Notes: generated by a model from the letters alone, not told the origin. A DNA stretch of 53,034 nucleotides from an uncultured Collinsella sp. (GCA_934630855.1 CAKTWW010000010.1:1-53034); one strand, 5' to 3'; shown: positions 8,004 to 16,353, counted from the stretch's first letter. Program-made: numbers and translations.

Positions 8004-8627
8004 GTGAAACAATTCGATCATGTCGTGTTTGACGTTGATGGGACATTGGCAGATACAGAAGAAAGTGTTCTGTCATCGCTTGCCCAGATTGTCCAGGAAG
8101 AGACCGGCAAAACGCTCCCCCGAAACGAGCTTGAATTTGCCCTCGGCATACCCGGCAAGGACGCTCTTGAGAAACTTGGAATCTACTCGCAAGCAACATT
8201 GGATCGCTGGTGCCAAGTTGCCGCTAGCTTTAAAAACACCATCAGCGTGTTTCCCGGCTTGCTTGAAGTCATCGCAAAACTCGCCGACAGCGGTTGCAAT
8301 CTTGGCATCGTCTCCTCGCGAGCGCGCGATGAATACGCAGAAGAAATAGCACCCCTTGGCTTCGATACGTATTTTGAGCACATCATTCTTGTCGAAGACA
8401 CAACCGAACACAAACCCGCACCCGCACCCATGCTCGAATACCTCCGACGTACGGGTGCAGACCCCAACAGTGTCATCTACATTGGCGACACCGTCTACGA
8501 CGAACAATGCGCAACTTCAGCAGGGGTCAATTATGCCCGAGCAGCATGGGGATCACACCAAGACATCCCAAACGCCACCTACAACCTCAAAACCCCCAAC
8601 GACCTACTAACCCTAACAACCAAGTAA
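8004..8627 (+). CDS. HAD-superfamily phosphatase (phosphoglycolate phosphatase-like)
   Basis: Predicted Mg2+-dependent phosphohydrolase of 207 residues, subfamily IA. The nucleophile motif FDVDGTLADTEESV is at the N-terminus, the alpha-helical cap follows (residues 20-80), motif II is GIVSSR, the conserved lysine is in EHKPAPAPMLEYL, and the last motif is VIYIGDTVYDEQCA with the metal-binding aspartate. GTG 8004 is the preferred start, with GAAAGGA six bases upstream; an in-frame ATG at 7986 would add six residues but has a weak site. Proteins of this build hydrolyse phosphoglycolate, sugar phosphates or pyrophosphate. The codon use is less G+C-rich than in the neighbours. Confidence 0.9.
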   Translation: MKQFDHVVFDVDGTLADTEESVLSSLAQIVQEETGKTLPRNELEFALGIPGKDALEKLGIYSQATLDRWCQVAASFKNTISVFPGLLEVIAKLADSGCNLGIVSSRARDEYAEEIAPLGFDTYFEHIILVEDTTEHKPAPAPMLEYLRRTGADPNSVIYIGDTVYDEQCATSAGVNYARAAWGSHQDIPNATYNLKTPNDLLTLTTK

Positions 8628-8649
8628 CCCCCGCGCTCCACCCTTTCCG

Positions 8650-8937
8650 CACTAACGCCACAAGGGCGACGACCTCGAGAAGGTCAACTTGGGAGGGACG
8701 AGGGCTTAGTTCCCCAATCTTTCCGCAGGGGGCAAAAAGCCACGTCTTATTTTTCCGACACTAACGCTACAAGGGCGATTGAGCAGGACGGTTTGGGCGG
8801 GTCCCGTACTTAGTTTCCAAAATCATTCCGCAGCGCGAAGGCCCCCGTTGTCAACGCTTCGAAGAAGCGAGACAACGGGGGGCCTTCATGCGCGAGGACG
8901 TTTTGGAAACTAAGTACGGGACCCGCCCAAACCGTCC
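8650..8937. repeat. Two diverged copies of a ~109-bp unit ending in a giant hairpin
   Basis: This gene-free stretch lies between convergent genes. CACTAACGCCACAAGGGCGA at 8650-8669 recurs with one change at 8759-8778, and similar sequence follows both (CTTAGTT..CC..AATC.TTCCGCAG), so a unit of about 109 bp is present twice. The second copy becomes the left arm of the large inverted repeat at 8786-8937. It encodes no plausible protein. Confidence 0.75.
8786..8937. repeat. Giant nested inverted repeat (37-bp perfect arms)
   Basis: Arms 8786-8822 and 8901-8937 are perfectly complementary over 37 bp. Inside them a second stem, GAAGGCCCCCGTTGTC (8837-8852) with GACAACGGGGGGCCTTC (8871-8887), carries one bulged G, and inside that CGCTT pairs with AAGCG. 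The whole 152-bp element would fold into one long cruciform or RNA hairpin. It lies 25 bp past the aldolase stop and 159 bp past the HAD gene, so it can end transcription from both sides. Confidence 0.9.
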
Positions 8938-8961
8938 GGTGGGATCAGAGTACCCTTGCTG

Positions 8962-9819
8962 TTACTCTGCTTTGCCCACAGAGTTGAGGTTGGTCATGCG
9001 GATCTTAACCAGCTCGGTGATCTCACGCATGCCCTCCTTGGCCGGCTTCTTGGGATCGAAGCAGCCGGGGTTCTCGGCCATGTAGGCCATGAAGCCCTTG
9101 GTGTAAGCCTGACGCAGCTCGGTGGCGTAGTTGACCTTGCAGATGCCGTTCTTCACAGCCTCGGCAACCTGCTCATCAGGCACACCGGAGGTGCCGTGCA
9201 GGACCAGCGGCACGTCGACGGCGTCGCGGATGGCCTTGACCACGGACTGCTCGATGTGCGGATCGCTCGTGTACACGCCGTGGCTGGTGCCAACGCCAAT
9301 AGCGAGGGAGGTGCAGCCAGTGCGCTCGACGAACTCCTTGGCCTCGGCGGGGTCGGTGTAGGGGCTCTCGCCCTCAACCGCGGGACCGTCGTCCTCCTTG
9401 CCGCCAACCTTGCCAAGCTCGGCCTCGACGGGCACGCCCATGGCGCGGCCAGCATCGGCGACGGACTTGGTCAGGGCGATGTTGTCCTCGAAGGACTCGT
9501 GCGAACCGTCGATCATGACGGAGGTGTAGCCCGTGCGGAAGGCCTGCATGCAGCGGTCATAGCCATCGCCGTGATCGAGGTGCAGGGCGACGGGCACGGA
9601 AGCGCGCTCGGCGGCAGCCTTGACCATGCCGTAGAAGTAATCCAGGCCAGCGGTCTTGATGGTGCCCGGGGTGGTCTGCATGATGACGGGGGACTTGGTC
9701 TCCTCGGCAGCGGCCAGAACAGCCATAACAAACTCGAGGTTCTCGACGTTGAACGCGCCAACGGCGTAGTGGCCGGCCTGAGCGTCCTTGAGCATCTTTT
9801 CGGTGGTAACAAGTGCCAT
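8962..9819 (-). CDS. fba: Class II (zinc) fructose/tagatose-bisphosphate aldolase
   Basis: Reversible cleavage of a ketose 1,6-bisphosphate to dihydroxyacetone phosphate and glyceraldehyde 3-phosphate. Zinc and catalytic segments are LHLDHGDGYD (zinc His and catalytic Asp), MIDGSHESFEDN, EAELGKVGG, GVGTSHGVYTSDP, LVLHGTSGVPDEQV and KVNYATEL. At 285 residues, with VEAELG and TDPAEAKEFVERTG, it is nearest to the GatY/KbaY-FbaA group, so tagatose 1,6-bisphosphate cannot be excluded. ATG 9819 is preceded by GGGAGAGGAG; the open frame further upstream lacks a start signal. The divergent DeoR regulator is a likely controller of this gene, because DeoR proteins often sense sugar phosphates. Confidence 0.93.
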   Translation of the reverse strand: MALVTTEKMLKDAQAGHYAVGAFNVENLEFVMAVLAAAEETKSPVIMQTTPGTIKTAGLDYFYGMVKAAAERASVPVALHLDHGDGYDRCMQAFRTGYTSVMIDGSHESFEDNIALTKSVADAGRAMGVPVEAELGKVGGKEDDGPAVEGESPYTDPAEAKEFVERTGCTSLAIGVGTSHGVYTSDPHIEQSVVKAIRDAVDVPLVLHGTSGVPDEQVAEAVKNGICKVNYATELRQAYTKGFMAYMAENPGCFDPKKPAKEGMREITELVKIRMTNLNSVGKAE

Positions 9820-9904
9820 GAGCGTTTGCTCCTCTCCCTCGCCCGCATCTGGACATCGGGCGTACGTGTCCGCAAGGCGTTTTACCTTGCGTTTTGCTGC
9901 GCCC

Positions 9905-9910
9905 ATTGTA
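9905..9910 (-). promoter_or_regulatory. Probable -10 box of the aldolase gene
   Basis: TACAAT on the minus strand, about 85 bases before the aldolase ATG, so the mRNA would have a leader of roughly 80 nt. The same hexamer precedes several other genes of the window. No convincing -35 is seen. The rest of the 9820-10153 gap is A+T-rich near 10030-10090 and probably holds the DeoR promoter. Confidence 0.35.
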
Positions 9911-10153
9911 TGAAATTCGAAGGGTCTGGATGTGTGGGAAAACGCCCCTACACGGAGTTGAGCCCTCAAATTTGAAAAGCAAACGGAAGGGATTGGAACC
10001 GAACGCACGTGTTCGATATTGAGTTTTGAATGCTTTATGTCTTTCTTTTATAGAAAAGATAAGTAATCGAAAGGCGTTTTCTTACTCAAAAAGAAAATGA
10101 ACGAAAATGAACTCAACACAATTCCTGCAAATTTGGCTGAGAATGGAGCTGAC

Positions 10154-10957
10154 ATGGTCCAAGTTGCAACCCGAGCTTTTGCCGACGAACGCCGTGCCGC
10201 CATCATGGAAATGCTCGAGCATAATGCCTCGGTGCAGGTGGCAGAAATCGCCCAGACCTTTGGCGTGTCCTCCGTCACCGCCCGCGCCGACCTGGACGCG
10301 CTCGCCGAGGCCGGCAAGCTGCGCCGCACGCATGGTGGCGCCGTATCGCTCCACAAGCGCCTGACTGTCTCCACGCAAGACCGGCGCATTAACGTCAACG
10401 TTGCCGCCAAGCAAGCTATCGCGCAAAGCGCCATTGAGCTCGTCAGCGACGGTGACACCCTGCTCGTCGACTCGGGTACCACCGCGCTCGAGTTTGTCCG
10501 ACTGCTTGACCAACGCGACGGCATCACTGTCATCACGGCAGACATTACCATCGCCGATTACATCGACGAGAGCATGCCCTCAGTCGACGTCGTCATGTTG
10601 GGCGGCGCGCTGCGCAAGGGCCACCGTTATCTGTACGGTCCGCTCACCATGCAGGCGCTGCAGATGGTTCACGCCGACCTCGCCATCATGTGCCCCGGCG
10701 CCTTTGTTCCAGGCTGCGGCTTTACGACCGACTTTCCGCAGATGGCCGAAACCAAAACGGCCATGATCGCCGCGGCCCGTCAAAGTGTCGCCCTCATGGA
10801 CGCGAGCAAGGTCAACGGACGCGGCATGTACCGCTTCGCCGAGCTCGTCGATGTCGACACCATCGTGATGGACCGTGACCCCGATGGCTCCGTCGCCACC
10901 TCAATCGCCGATACCACCGACACCGACGCTCCAACCCTCATCATCGCCACCGCCTAA
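10154..10957 (+). CDS. DeoR/GlpR-family transcriptional regulator
   Basis: Repressor-type protein of 267 residues. An N-terminal helix-turn-helix (RRAAIMEMLEHNASVQVAEIAQTFGVSSVTARADLDALAEAGKLRRTHGGAV) is followed by the DeoRC sugar-phosphate sensor domain, with the family blocks DGDTLLVDSGTTALEF, VITADITIADYI and VVMLGGALRKGHRYLYGP. ATG 10154 is preferred because GGAG lies five bases upstream and the HTH then begins at the usual distance; an in-frame ATG at 10097 would add 19 residues. It is divergent from the aldolase gene and may control it through a phosphorylated sugar. A hairpin repeat starts 4 bp after the stop. Confidence 0.93.
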   Translation: MVQVATRAFADERRAAIMEMLEHNASVQVAEIAQTFGVSSVTARADLDALAEAGKLRRTHGGAVSLHKRLTVSTQDRRINVNVAAKQAIAQSAIELVSDGDTLLVDSGTTALEFVRLLDQRDGITVITADITIADYIDESMPSVDVVMLGGALRKGHRYLYGPLTMQALQMVHADLAIMCPGAFVPGCGFTTDFPQMAETKTAMIAAARQSVALMDASKVNGRGMYRFAELVDVDTIVMDRDPDGSVATSIADTTDTDAPTLIIATA

Positions 10958-10961
10958 AAAC

Positions 10962-11004
10962 AAAAACCACCACAAAGGGGACAGACACCTTTGTGGTGGT
11001 TTTG
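10962..11004. repeat. CCACCAC/GTGGTGG hairpin, copy 3
   Basis: AAAAACCACCACAAAGG ... CCTTTGTGGTGGTTTT around GGACAGACA, starting 4 bp after the DeoR stop codon. Together with copy 4 (12425-12467) it brackets the first AAA ATPase gene, and both copies lie in the same orientation. Confidence 0.85.
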
Positions 11005-11033
11005 GTCGGCACGGCAGCCCGCTCCGTCAGTTT

Positions 11034-11090
11034 GTCTCAATCTGTAACAAATAGACCACTAAAAGCCGGTTAACTGTTACAGATTGAGAC
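11034..11090. repeat. 57-bp palindrome (GTCTCRATCTGTAACA family), single copy
   Basis: Full-length member: left arm GTCTCAATCTGTAACA and right arm TGTTACAGATTGAGAC are perfectly complementary around a 25-bp centre. It lies downstream of the AAA ATPase gene and is close in sequence to the copies at 32438-32734. Confidence 0.9.
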
Positions 11091-11129
11091 AACGAAGAAC
11101 ACGGAACAGTCCTTCGCAGAGGTGACCCT

Positions 11130-12245
11130 CTAGCAAAGCGTCGCTACATATCGACCGAAGCCCGGCAGCGCAAACTCGAAACGCCCCTGTAAGGGTTCTT
11201 CAATCACCCCTGCCTCAATCAGACGTTTCTTGTATGTCGAAATCGAACCGGAGCTCTTCTTAAGCCTCGCAGTCAATTCTTGTCTGGTCGTCGTACCCAC
11301 AGGATTCATTGCGCGAAGGAAATCCAAGTCCCCCTGCGAAAGCTCCGCCGCAGTCGAAGCAAAAACGCGCGATTCGAGCTCCTCTTGCGCAAGCTTTGCA
11401 CCGCGTTCGACATCTTCAAGGGAAACCTCGGACGCTTGGCGCGAAGCGTTCCACGCCCGATATCCCACCAACTGGAACATAAATGGAAAACCATCGATTG
11501 CCTCGGCAGCACGGTCAACCGCCTCATCAGAAATCGTTTTGCCGCCATCTTCAATCGTCAGCCGGAACGCTTCCTTTACCTCAGTCGGCGAAATAGATCC
11601 CAGCGAATGTTGGGCCGCACGGCGAAGAAACGATGTCGATTTACCTGTCAGCAATGCCAACACGCGAAACGGCAGCCCAGCCATGAGCAAAGCCACCTTT
11701 TTGTTCTCACTCACAAAATGCTGGTAGGTGGTAACGAGCTCCGTCATTTGCGCAAACGATGCATCGACTTCGTCGACGGCGATAAGTACCCCGGTGTCAG
11801 TCGCTTCTAGCTGAGCAAACAGAGCATTCATCTTAGTACGCCAGTTGGCGCCCTCAAACTCAATATCGACGTTTTCCCAGCTCATACTTCCTATGGAGGC
11901 AATCCCAACGCTGTTCACACGCCTAGAAGCGGGCTTTCCAATCAGATGGGTGGCCGATTCGTTGAGGCGCTGCAGAATGTCCTCGAGCATCCCGTCCGAA
12001 GCCGTCACATTCGCCGTAATCCAGCCTTCTTGCTGGGCGCGGTATGACAGATATGCCAAAAGTGCCGTTTTGCCTGTCCCGCGCGCGCCGTAGAAAATCG
12101 AGCATAGGTTGGGGTCGGAATCGGCGCTTTCAAACGCCAGCACCATATCATCAATGATTTGCTCACGGCCGGCCATGTATGCCGGTACACGTCCGAACAT
12201 CGGCGTGAACGGATTTGCTTGCTTGTACGCTGTCGCTGCCGCCAT
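11130..12245 (-). CDS. AAA ATPase with C-terminal winged helix, paralogue 1
   Basis: ATP-binding protein of 371 residues with Orc1/Cdc6-like architecture. NPFTPMFG and the AGRE sequence mark the N-terminus, Walker A GARGTGKT is at about residue 53, Walker B GVLIAVDEVD at about 152, and a sensor-1-like strand KKVALLMAGLP at about 184. The C-terminal 60 residues form a winged helix (TTRQELTARLKKSSGSISTYKKRLIEAG). ATG 12245 has GGGAGG five bases upstream. Paralogues lie at 46758 and 50418. The function is not known; the architecture suggests an ATP-switched DNA-binding protein. Ten TTGA words spaced 8-10 bp lie just upstream of the gene, at 12292-12380, and hairpin repeats bracket it. Confidence 0.85.
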   Translation of the reverse strand: MAAATAYKQANPFTPMFGRVPAYMAGREQIIDDMVLAFESADSDPNLCSIFYGARGTGKTALLAYLSYRAQQEGWITANVTASDGMLEDILQRLNESATHLIGKPASRRVNSVGIASIGSMSWENVDIEFEGANWRTKMNALFAQLEATDTGVLIAVDEVDASFAQMTELVTTYQHFVSENKKVALLMAGLPFRVLALLTGKSTSFLRRAAQHSLGSISPTEVKEAFRLTIEDGGKTISDEAVDRAAEAIDGFPFMFQLVGYRAWNASRQASEVSLEDVERGAKLAQEELESRVFASTAAELSQGDLDFLRAMNPVGTTTRQELTARLKKSSGSISTYKKRLIEAGVIEEPLQGRFEFALPGFGRYVATLC

Positions 12246-12291
12246 AAGGCCTCCCTTGAACTCACGTAATTCCATTATGCCCTACAGCCCT

Positions 12292-12380
12292 TGATTAGTT
12301 TGAGCATCTTTGATTTTCTTGAGCATCTTTGAGTTTCTTGAGCATCTTTGAGTTTTTTGAGCATGCTTGAGTTCTTTGAG
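12292..12380. repeat. Helically phased direct repeats upstream of AAA paralogue 1
   Basis: Four and a bit copies of a 19-bp unit (TGAGCATCTTTGAGTTTCT) begin at 12301. Each unit contains two TTGA words, so TTGA starts at 12292, 12300, 12310, 12319, 12329, 12338, 12348, 12357, 12367 and 12376, a mean spacing of about 9.5 bp. The array ends 47 bp before the start codon, just behind a possible -10 (CATAAT on the minus strand near 12270), where a -35 and operator would lie. Confidence 0.9.
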
Positions 12381-12424
12381 CAAACGTTCAACAGCCGTGC
12401 CAACCGTCCTCTTCGACCAAAAAC

Positions 12425-12467
12425 AAAAACCACCACAAAGGGGACAGGCACCTTTGTGGTGGTTTTG
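12425..12467. repeat. CCACCAC/GTGGTGG hairpin, copy 4
   Basis: AAAAACCACCACAAAG ... CTTTGTGGTGGTTTT around GGGACAGGCA, 20 bp past the stop of the flavodiiron gene and 44 bp beyond the phased repeats. It is nearly identical to copy 3 and in the same orientation. Confidence 0.85.
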
Positions 12468-12487
12468 ACGGTGAAAGTGGAGTGTCG

Positions 12488-13648
12488 TTACTTGGACAGC
12501 TCGTCGGCGAGGGCTTCGATTTGGGCGCGCGATGCGTCGTTGAGCGAGCCCAGGACGGTCACCTTGTTCTGCGCCAGGGTGATGTCCTTCATGCCCTCGA
12601 GCTCCTTGGTCATAACCTTGGCGGCGGCAGGCGCCCAGGAGCCGGCCTCGACAAGCGCCACGGTGCGGTTCTGGTAGGCATGCTCGGCGAGCGTGTGGAT
12701 GAAGGTGCTCATGAACGGGAAGATCTCGCCCTGGTAGGTGATGGAAGCAAGCACCAGACGGTCGTAGCGGAACGCGTCCTCAACGGCCTCGGCCATATCG
12801 TCGCGAGCCAGGTCAAAGACGGAAACCTTCTGGCCGCGAGCCTCGAGCGCAGAAGCGAGCCCCTCGACGGCTGCCTTCAGGTGGCCGTACACGCTCGCAT
12901 AGGCAATGGTGATGCCCTCGTCCTCGGGCTGATAGCTCGACCAGGTGTTGTAAGTGTCGATGTAGTAGCCAAGGTTCTCGGTCAGCACGGGACCGTGGAG
13001 CGGGCAGATGATCTGAATATCCAGATCGGCAGCCTTCTTGAGCACGGCCTGCACGAACTTGCCGAACTTGCCGACAATGCCAAAGTAGTAACGGCGCGCC
13101 TCGCAGGCCCAGCCTTCCGGGTCCTCGATGTCGTTGGCGCCGAACTTGCCAAAGCCGTCAGCGCTAAAGAGCACCTTGTCGGTGGCCTCGTAGGAGAAGA
13201 GTACCTCGGGCCAGTGCACGTTGGGGGCGCCGACAAAGGTCAAGCTGTGGCCGCCCAAGTCGAGCACGTCACCCTCCTTGACGACCATCTTGCGCTCGGG
13301 GTAATCGGTGCCAAAGTAGTTGACCATCATGCGGAAGGCGCCCATGCTGGCCACGATCTGGGCCTGGGGATAGCGCTCCATAAAGGCGGCGATGCCAGCG
13401 GAGTGATCGGGCTCCATGTGGTGAACGACCAGATAATCGGGCGTGCGACCGTCAAGCACGGCCTCGATGTTGCCGAGCCACTCATCAACAAAACCACCGT
13501 CGACCGAATCGGCGACAGCAATCTTCTCGCCCAAGATAACGTAGCTGTTGTATGCCATACCGTTCTCGGACACGTCGTACTGGCCCTCGAACAGGTCAAT
13601 GTCGTGATCGTCGACGCCAACGTAGCGGATATCCTTGGTGATCTCCAT
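12488..13648 (-). CDS. FprA-type flavodiiron protein
   Basis: Reduces O2 to water (or NO to N2O) with electrons from rubredoxin or a flavin reductase, protecting an anaerobe from oxidative or nitrosative stress. Of the 386 residues, the first 250 are a beta-lactamase-like domain with the diiron motif HHMEPDHSAG near residue 80, then VHWPEVLFSYEATDKVLFSADGFG and ICPLHGP. The last 140 are a flavodoxin domain (TIAYASVYGHLKAAVEGLA binds the FMN phosphate). ATG 13648 has GGAGG nine bases upstream. The gene stands alone; no rubredoxin gene is near it. The choice between O2 and NO as substrate cannot be made from sequence. Confidence 0.95.
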   Translation of the reverse strand: MEITKDIRYVGVDDHDIDLFEGQYDVSENGMAYNSYVILGEKIAVADSVDGGFVDEWLGNIEAVLDGRTPDYLVVHHMEPDHSAGIAAFMERYPQAQIVASMGAFRMMVNYFGTDYPERKMVVKEGDVLDLGGHSLTFVGAPNVHWPEVLFSYEATDKVLFSADGFGKFGANDIEDPEGWACEARRYYFGIVGKFGKFVQAVLKKAADLDIQIICPLHGPVLTENLGYYIDTYNTWSSYQPEDEGITIAYASVYGHLKAAVEGLASALEARGQKVSVFDLARDDMAEAVEDAFRYDRLVLASITYQGEIFPFMSTFIHTLAEHAYQNRTVALVEAGSWAPAAAKVMTKELEGMKDITLAQNKVTVLGSLNDASRAQIEALADELSK

Positions 13649-13777
13649 CAGGCAAAGCCTCCTAGATAGACAAAAGAACCCGTCTATCATAGCACTCGGC
13701 CGCATCCCAACAGCTATCTGCCGGCATCCTTACCGCTTGTTATCCAAACGCAGCAACGCGCCGTTGACCTGCGCAAA

Positions 13778-14809
13778 CTACGCGCGCGGAGCCGCTGTGG
13801 TATGCCGAACGATAAGCTGGCCCGGAATACGGATCGCAACGGTTTTGCCCGCCGTACCCGCCTCGGGGACTGCATGCTCAAACACCTCGCGCCCGCGCTG
13901 GTGCAGATCGAACCGCACGGTCGTGAGTTCGTTGTGTGCGACAAAATCATCGAGCGAATCGTCGACGCCCACCACGCTCACGTCCTCGGGCACGCGCAGG
14001 CCACTATCGCGCAGCGCGGCGATGGCGCCGTTTGCCATCTGGTCGTTTGCCGCATAGACCGCCGTCATGGTGCGGTCGTGTTCTGCCAGATACCTGCCGG
14101 CTTCGTATCCGCTGTTGGCAGACCAGTCTCCCTCGAGCGGCTCCACCGGCTCGATATGTCTGCGCTCGAGCGCGTCTTGCCAACCGGCGCGGCGGAACTG
14201 CTCGTCCACCGAGAAGGACGGGCCGCCGATATATCGAATCTGCTCGTGGCCAAGCTCAGACAGATGGTCCATAAGCAGCAGCGAGCAGCCGTAATGGTCG
14301 GAATCGACCGTGGTCACGCGCGGATGCGCATACATGGTGACGATAACCGTGCCGATTCCCGGCAGCGGATCGAACGTCTCGAAGTCGGGCGCCATGCGGC
14401 TCATGCCGATGATGATGCCATCAACCGGCAGCGCCGCCATACGACGCGTGGCTTCGGCAAGCGAAAACTCCTCGGTCTTGGACATCTCGACTAGCGTGAT
14501 GGCACAGCCGTGCTCGCGAGCGGCGCTGGCGATGCCGTCGATCATCGTCAGATTCCCAAACTTGGTGACATCGTTAACGCATAGGCCGACCGAATGGTAG
14601 CGACCGTCGCGCAGGGAGCGGCCGGCGTAACTCGGGCGAAAGCCGAGCTCCTGCATGGCAGCCTGTACGCGCTGGCGCGTCTGCTCGTTCACATTGGGCA
14701 GGCCGTTGGCGACGCGCGAGACCGTCTGCTGCGAAACGCCAGCAGCGCGGGCGACGTCGGCCATGGAAACCGGACGCGAGCCTGTATCGTTGGAGGGGCG
14801 CCTTGCCAC
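13778..14809 (-). CDS. LacI-family transcriptional regulator, probable galactose repressor
   Basis: DNA-binding repressor of 343 residues. The N-terminal LacI helix-turn-helix is SMADVARAAGVSQQTVSRVANGLPNVNEQTRQRV with the hinge FRPSYAGRSLRDGRY. The remainder is a periplasmic-binding-protein-like sugar domain ending in DVSVVGVDDS and LTTVRFDL, as in GalR/LacI. The start is GTG 14809 with AAGGTGA four to five bases upstream. It is divergent from galK-galT, and three copies of a TGYTAACGTACTC word lie in the shared region, so it most likely represses galKT and itself. The inducer is inferred to be galactose or a derivative. Confidence 0.93.
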   Translation of the reverse strand: MARRPSNDTGSRPVSMADVARAAGVSQQTVSRVANGLPNVNEQTRQRVQAAMQELGFRPSYAGRSLRDGRYHSVGLCVNDVTKFGNLTMIDGIASAAREHGCAITLVEMSKTEEFSLAEATRRMAALPVDGIIIGMSRMAPDFETFDPLPGIGTVIVTMYAHPRVTTVDSDHYGCSLLLMDHLSELGHEQIRYIGGPSFSVDEQFRRAGWQDALERRHIEPVEPLEGDWSANSGYEAGRYLAEHDRTMTAVYAANDQMANGAIAALRDSGLRVPEDVSVVGVDDSLDDFVAHNELTTVRFDLHQRGREVFEHAVPEAGTAGKTVAIRIPGQLIVRHTTAAPRA

Positions 14810-14902
14810 AAGATCACCTTCACCCTTGCGAGATCGGAATAGCGTGCATGCCGGCCCCGTGCAGAAATGAGCCCGCGCGGAGGGCCGCTATCGTCGGACG
14901 CA

Positions 14903-15107
14903 TGCTAACGTACTCTACTTTTTCTAGCTGCAGCTCTTCTGCTCTATAAGTCCATACGGCACTACCGTTCACGGTCGAATTTCGACCGATTACCAGATTC
15001 TCAAAAAGTAATAAGCGTTGTGTTATGAGTACGTTAACATAGCCCTTAACGTGCGGCATCGTGAATGCTGAATTCACGCCGCTTCAAATTGTTAACGTAC
15101 TCATAAC
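14903..15107. promoter_or_regulatory. Operator-like sites between lacI-type gene and galKT
   Basis: An 18-bp sequence TGTTAACGTACTCATAAC (15090-15107) is present as its exact complement at 15022-15039, and a related word TGCTAACGTACTCT lies at 14903-14916. The left 18-mer also forms ACGTTAA (15031-15037) ... TTAACGT (15046-15052). A further palindrome GTGAA...TTCAC is at 15061-15077. Paired distant operators like these are typical of LacI/GalR repressors that loop DNA. I could not place the galK -35 and -10 boxes with confidence. Confidence 0.65.
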
Positions 15108-15147
15108 GACGCAAAACTTACCCGTACGCGCCAAGGAAAGGATCCCC

Positions 15148-16353
15148 ATGACCGCCCCCGACGAAAAGACGCTCGCCACGCTCACCAAGCTGTTTGAGGA
15201 GGAATTTGGCCCCATCGGCGACCGCCAGGTGCTCTACGTGCACGCACCCGGCCGCTCCGAGATCAGCGGCAACCACACCGACCACGAAGGCGGCCACGTT
15301 ATCGCCGGCTCGCTCGATGTCGCCGTCGACGGCATTGCCGTGGCAACCGACACCAACAAGGTCCGCGTTGCCGACGAGGGCTACCCCACCTTTGAGATCA
15401 CGCTCGACACGCTGGATGTTCAGGAGTCCGAGAAGGGCACGTCCGCGAGTCTCGTCCGCGGCATGGCCCACGAGGTTGCAGCCCTGGGCGTTGAGCCCCA
15501 CGGCTTCGACTTTGCCTTCACCTGCTCCGTCCCCTCGGGCGGCGGCCTTTCCAGCTCCGCTGCCGTCGAGGCCGCATATGGCCGCGCCATGGAGACGCTC
15601 TGGGGCGCGTCCGCCATTGAGCCCGTCGCGCTTGCGCAGATGAGCCAGCGCACCGAGAACAACTACTACGGCAAGCCCTGCGGCCTGATGGACCAGGCTG
15701 CCGTATGCCTGGGCGGCCTTGCCTACATGGATTTTGAGGACCAGGCTCAGCCTAAAACTCAGAAGCTCGAGCTCAACTTTGAGGATCACGGCTATGCGCT
15801 CGTGCTCGTTAAGGTTGGCGCCGACCACGTGGCCGCCACCGACGACTACGCCGCCGTTCCGCGCGAGATGCAGGACGTCGCCGCCAAGTTTGGCAAGGCA
15901 CGTCTGTGCGAGGTTGACGTTGCCGACTTTGACGCCAAGCTCCCCGAGCTGCGCGCCAAGCTGGGCGACCGCGCCTGCCTGCGCGCCGTTCACTACTGGT
16001 ACGAGAACGGTCTGGTCGGCAAGCGCTGGGCGGCTCTTAACGCCGGCGACATCGACCAGTTCCTGGTCCTGACGCGCGAGTCCGGCGCCAGCTCCGCCAT
16101 GTACCTGCAGAATGTCGTTGCCAAGCTGGGCTCCGAGCAGCCCTCCATGTACGCCCTGGCGCTGGCCGAGCACGTGCTCGACGGCCGCGGCGCCGTCCGC
16201 ATCCACGGCGGTGGCTTTGGCGGCACCATCCAGGCCTTCGTGCCGCTCGATTTGGTCGACACCTTCGTTACCAAGATGAATGGCTGGCTGGGCGAGGGCT
16301 CTGCCCGTCACTACGCTATCTCTGACAAGGGGGCTTACGCGGCATGGCTGTAA
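15148..16353 (+). CDS. galK: Galactokinase
   Basis: Phosphorylates alpha-D-galactose to galactose 1-phosphate with ATP, the first committed step of the Leloir pathway. It is a GHMP kinase of 401 residues: the galactokinase signature GRSEISGNHTDHEGGHV is near residue 32, the ATP loop PSGGGLSSSAAVE near 130, and the third GHMP motif GGGFGGTIQAF near 355. ATG 15148 has AAAGGA about six bases upstream; the frame is open upstream but runs through the operator region. galT follows with a short overlap. galE and galM are not in the window. Confidence 0.97.
   Translation: MTAPDEKTLATLTKLFEEEFGPIGDRQVLYVHAPGRSEISGNHTDHEGGHVIAGSLDVAVDGIAVATDTNKVRVADEGYPTFEITLDTLDVQESEKGTSASLVRGMAHEVAALGVEPHGFDFAFTCSVPSGGGLSSSAAVEAAYGRAMETLWGASAIEPVALAQMSQRTENNYYGKPCGLMDQAAVCLGGLAYMDFEDQAQPKTQKLELNFEDHGYALVLVKVGADHVAATDDYAAVPREMQDVAAKFGKARLCEVDVADFDAKLPELRAKLGDRACLRAVHYWYENGLVGKRWAALNAGDIDQFLVLTRESGASSAMYLQNVVAKLGSEQPSMYALALAEHVLDGRGAVRIHGGGFGGTIQAFVPLDLVDTFVTKMNGWLGEGSARHYAISDKGAYAAWL

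Noticed and set aside
12292..12380. Replication-origin or plasmid iterons
   Set aside because: No DnaA boxes, rep gene or parAB nearby, and two sister genes carry similar phased repeats with other words, so a promoter-linked role is more likely.
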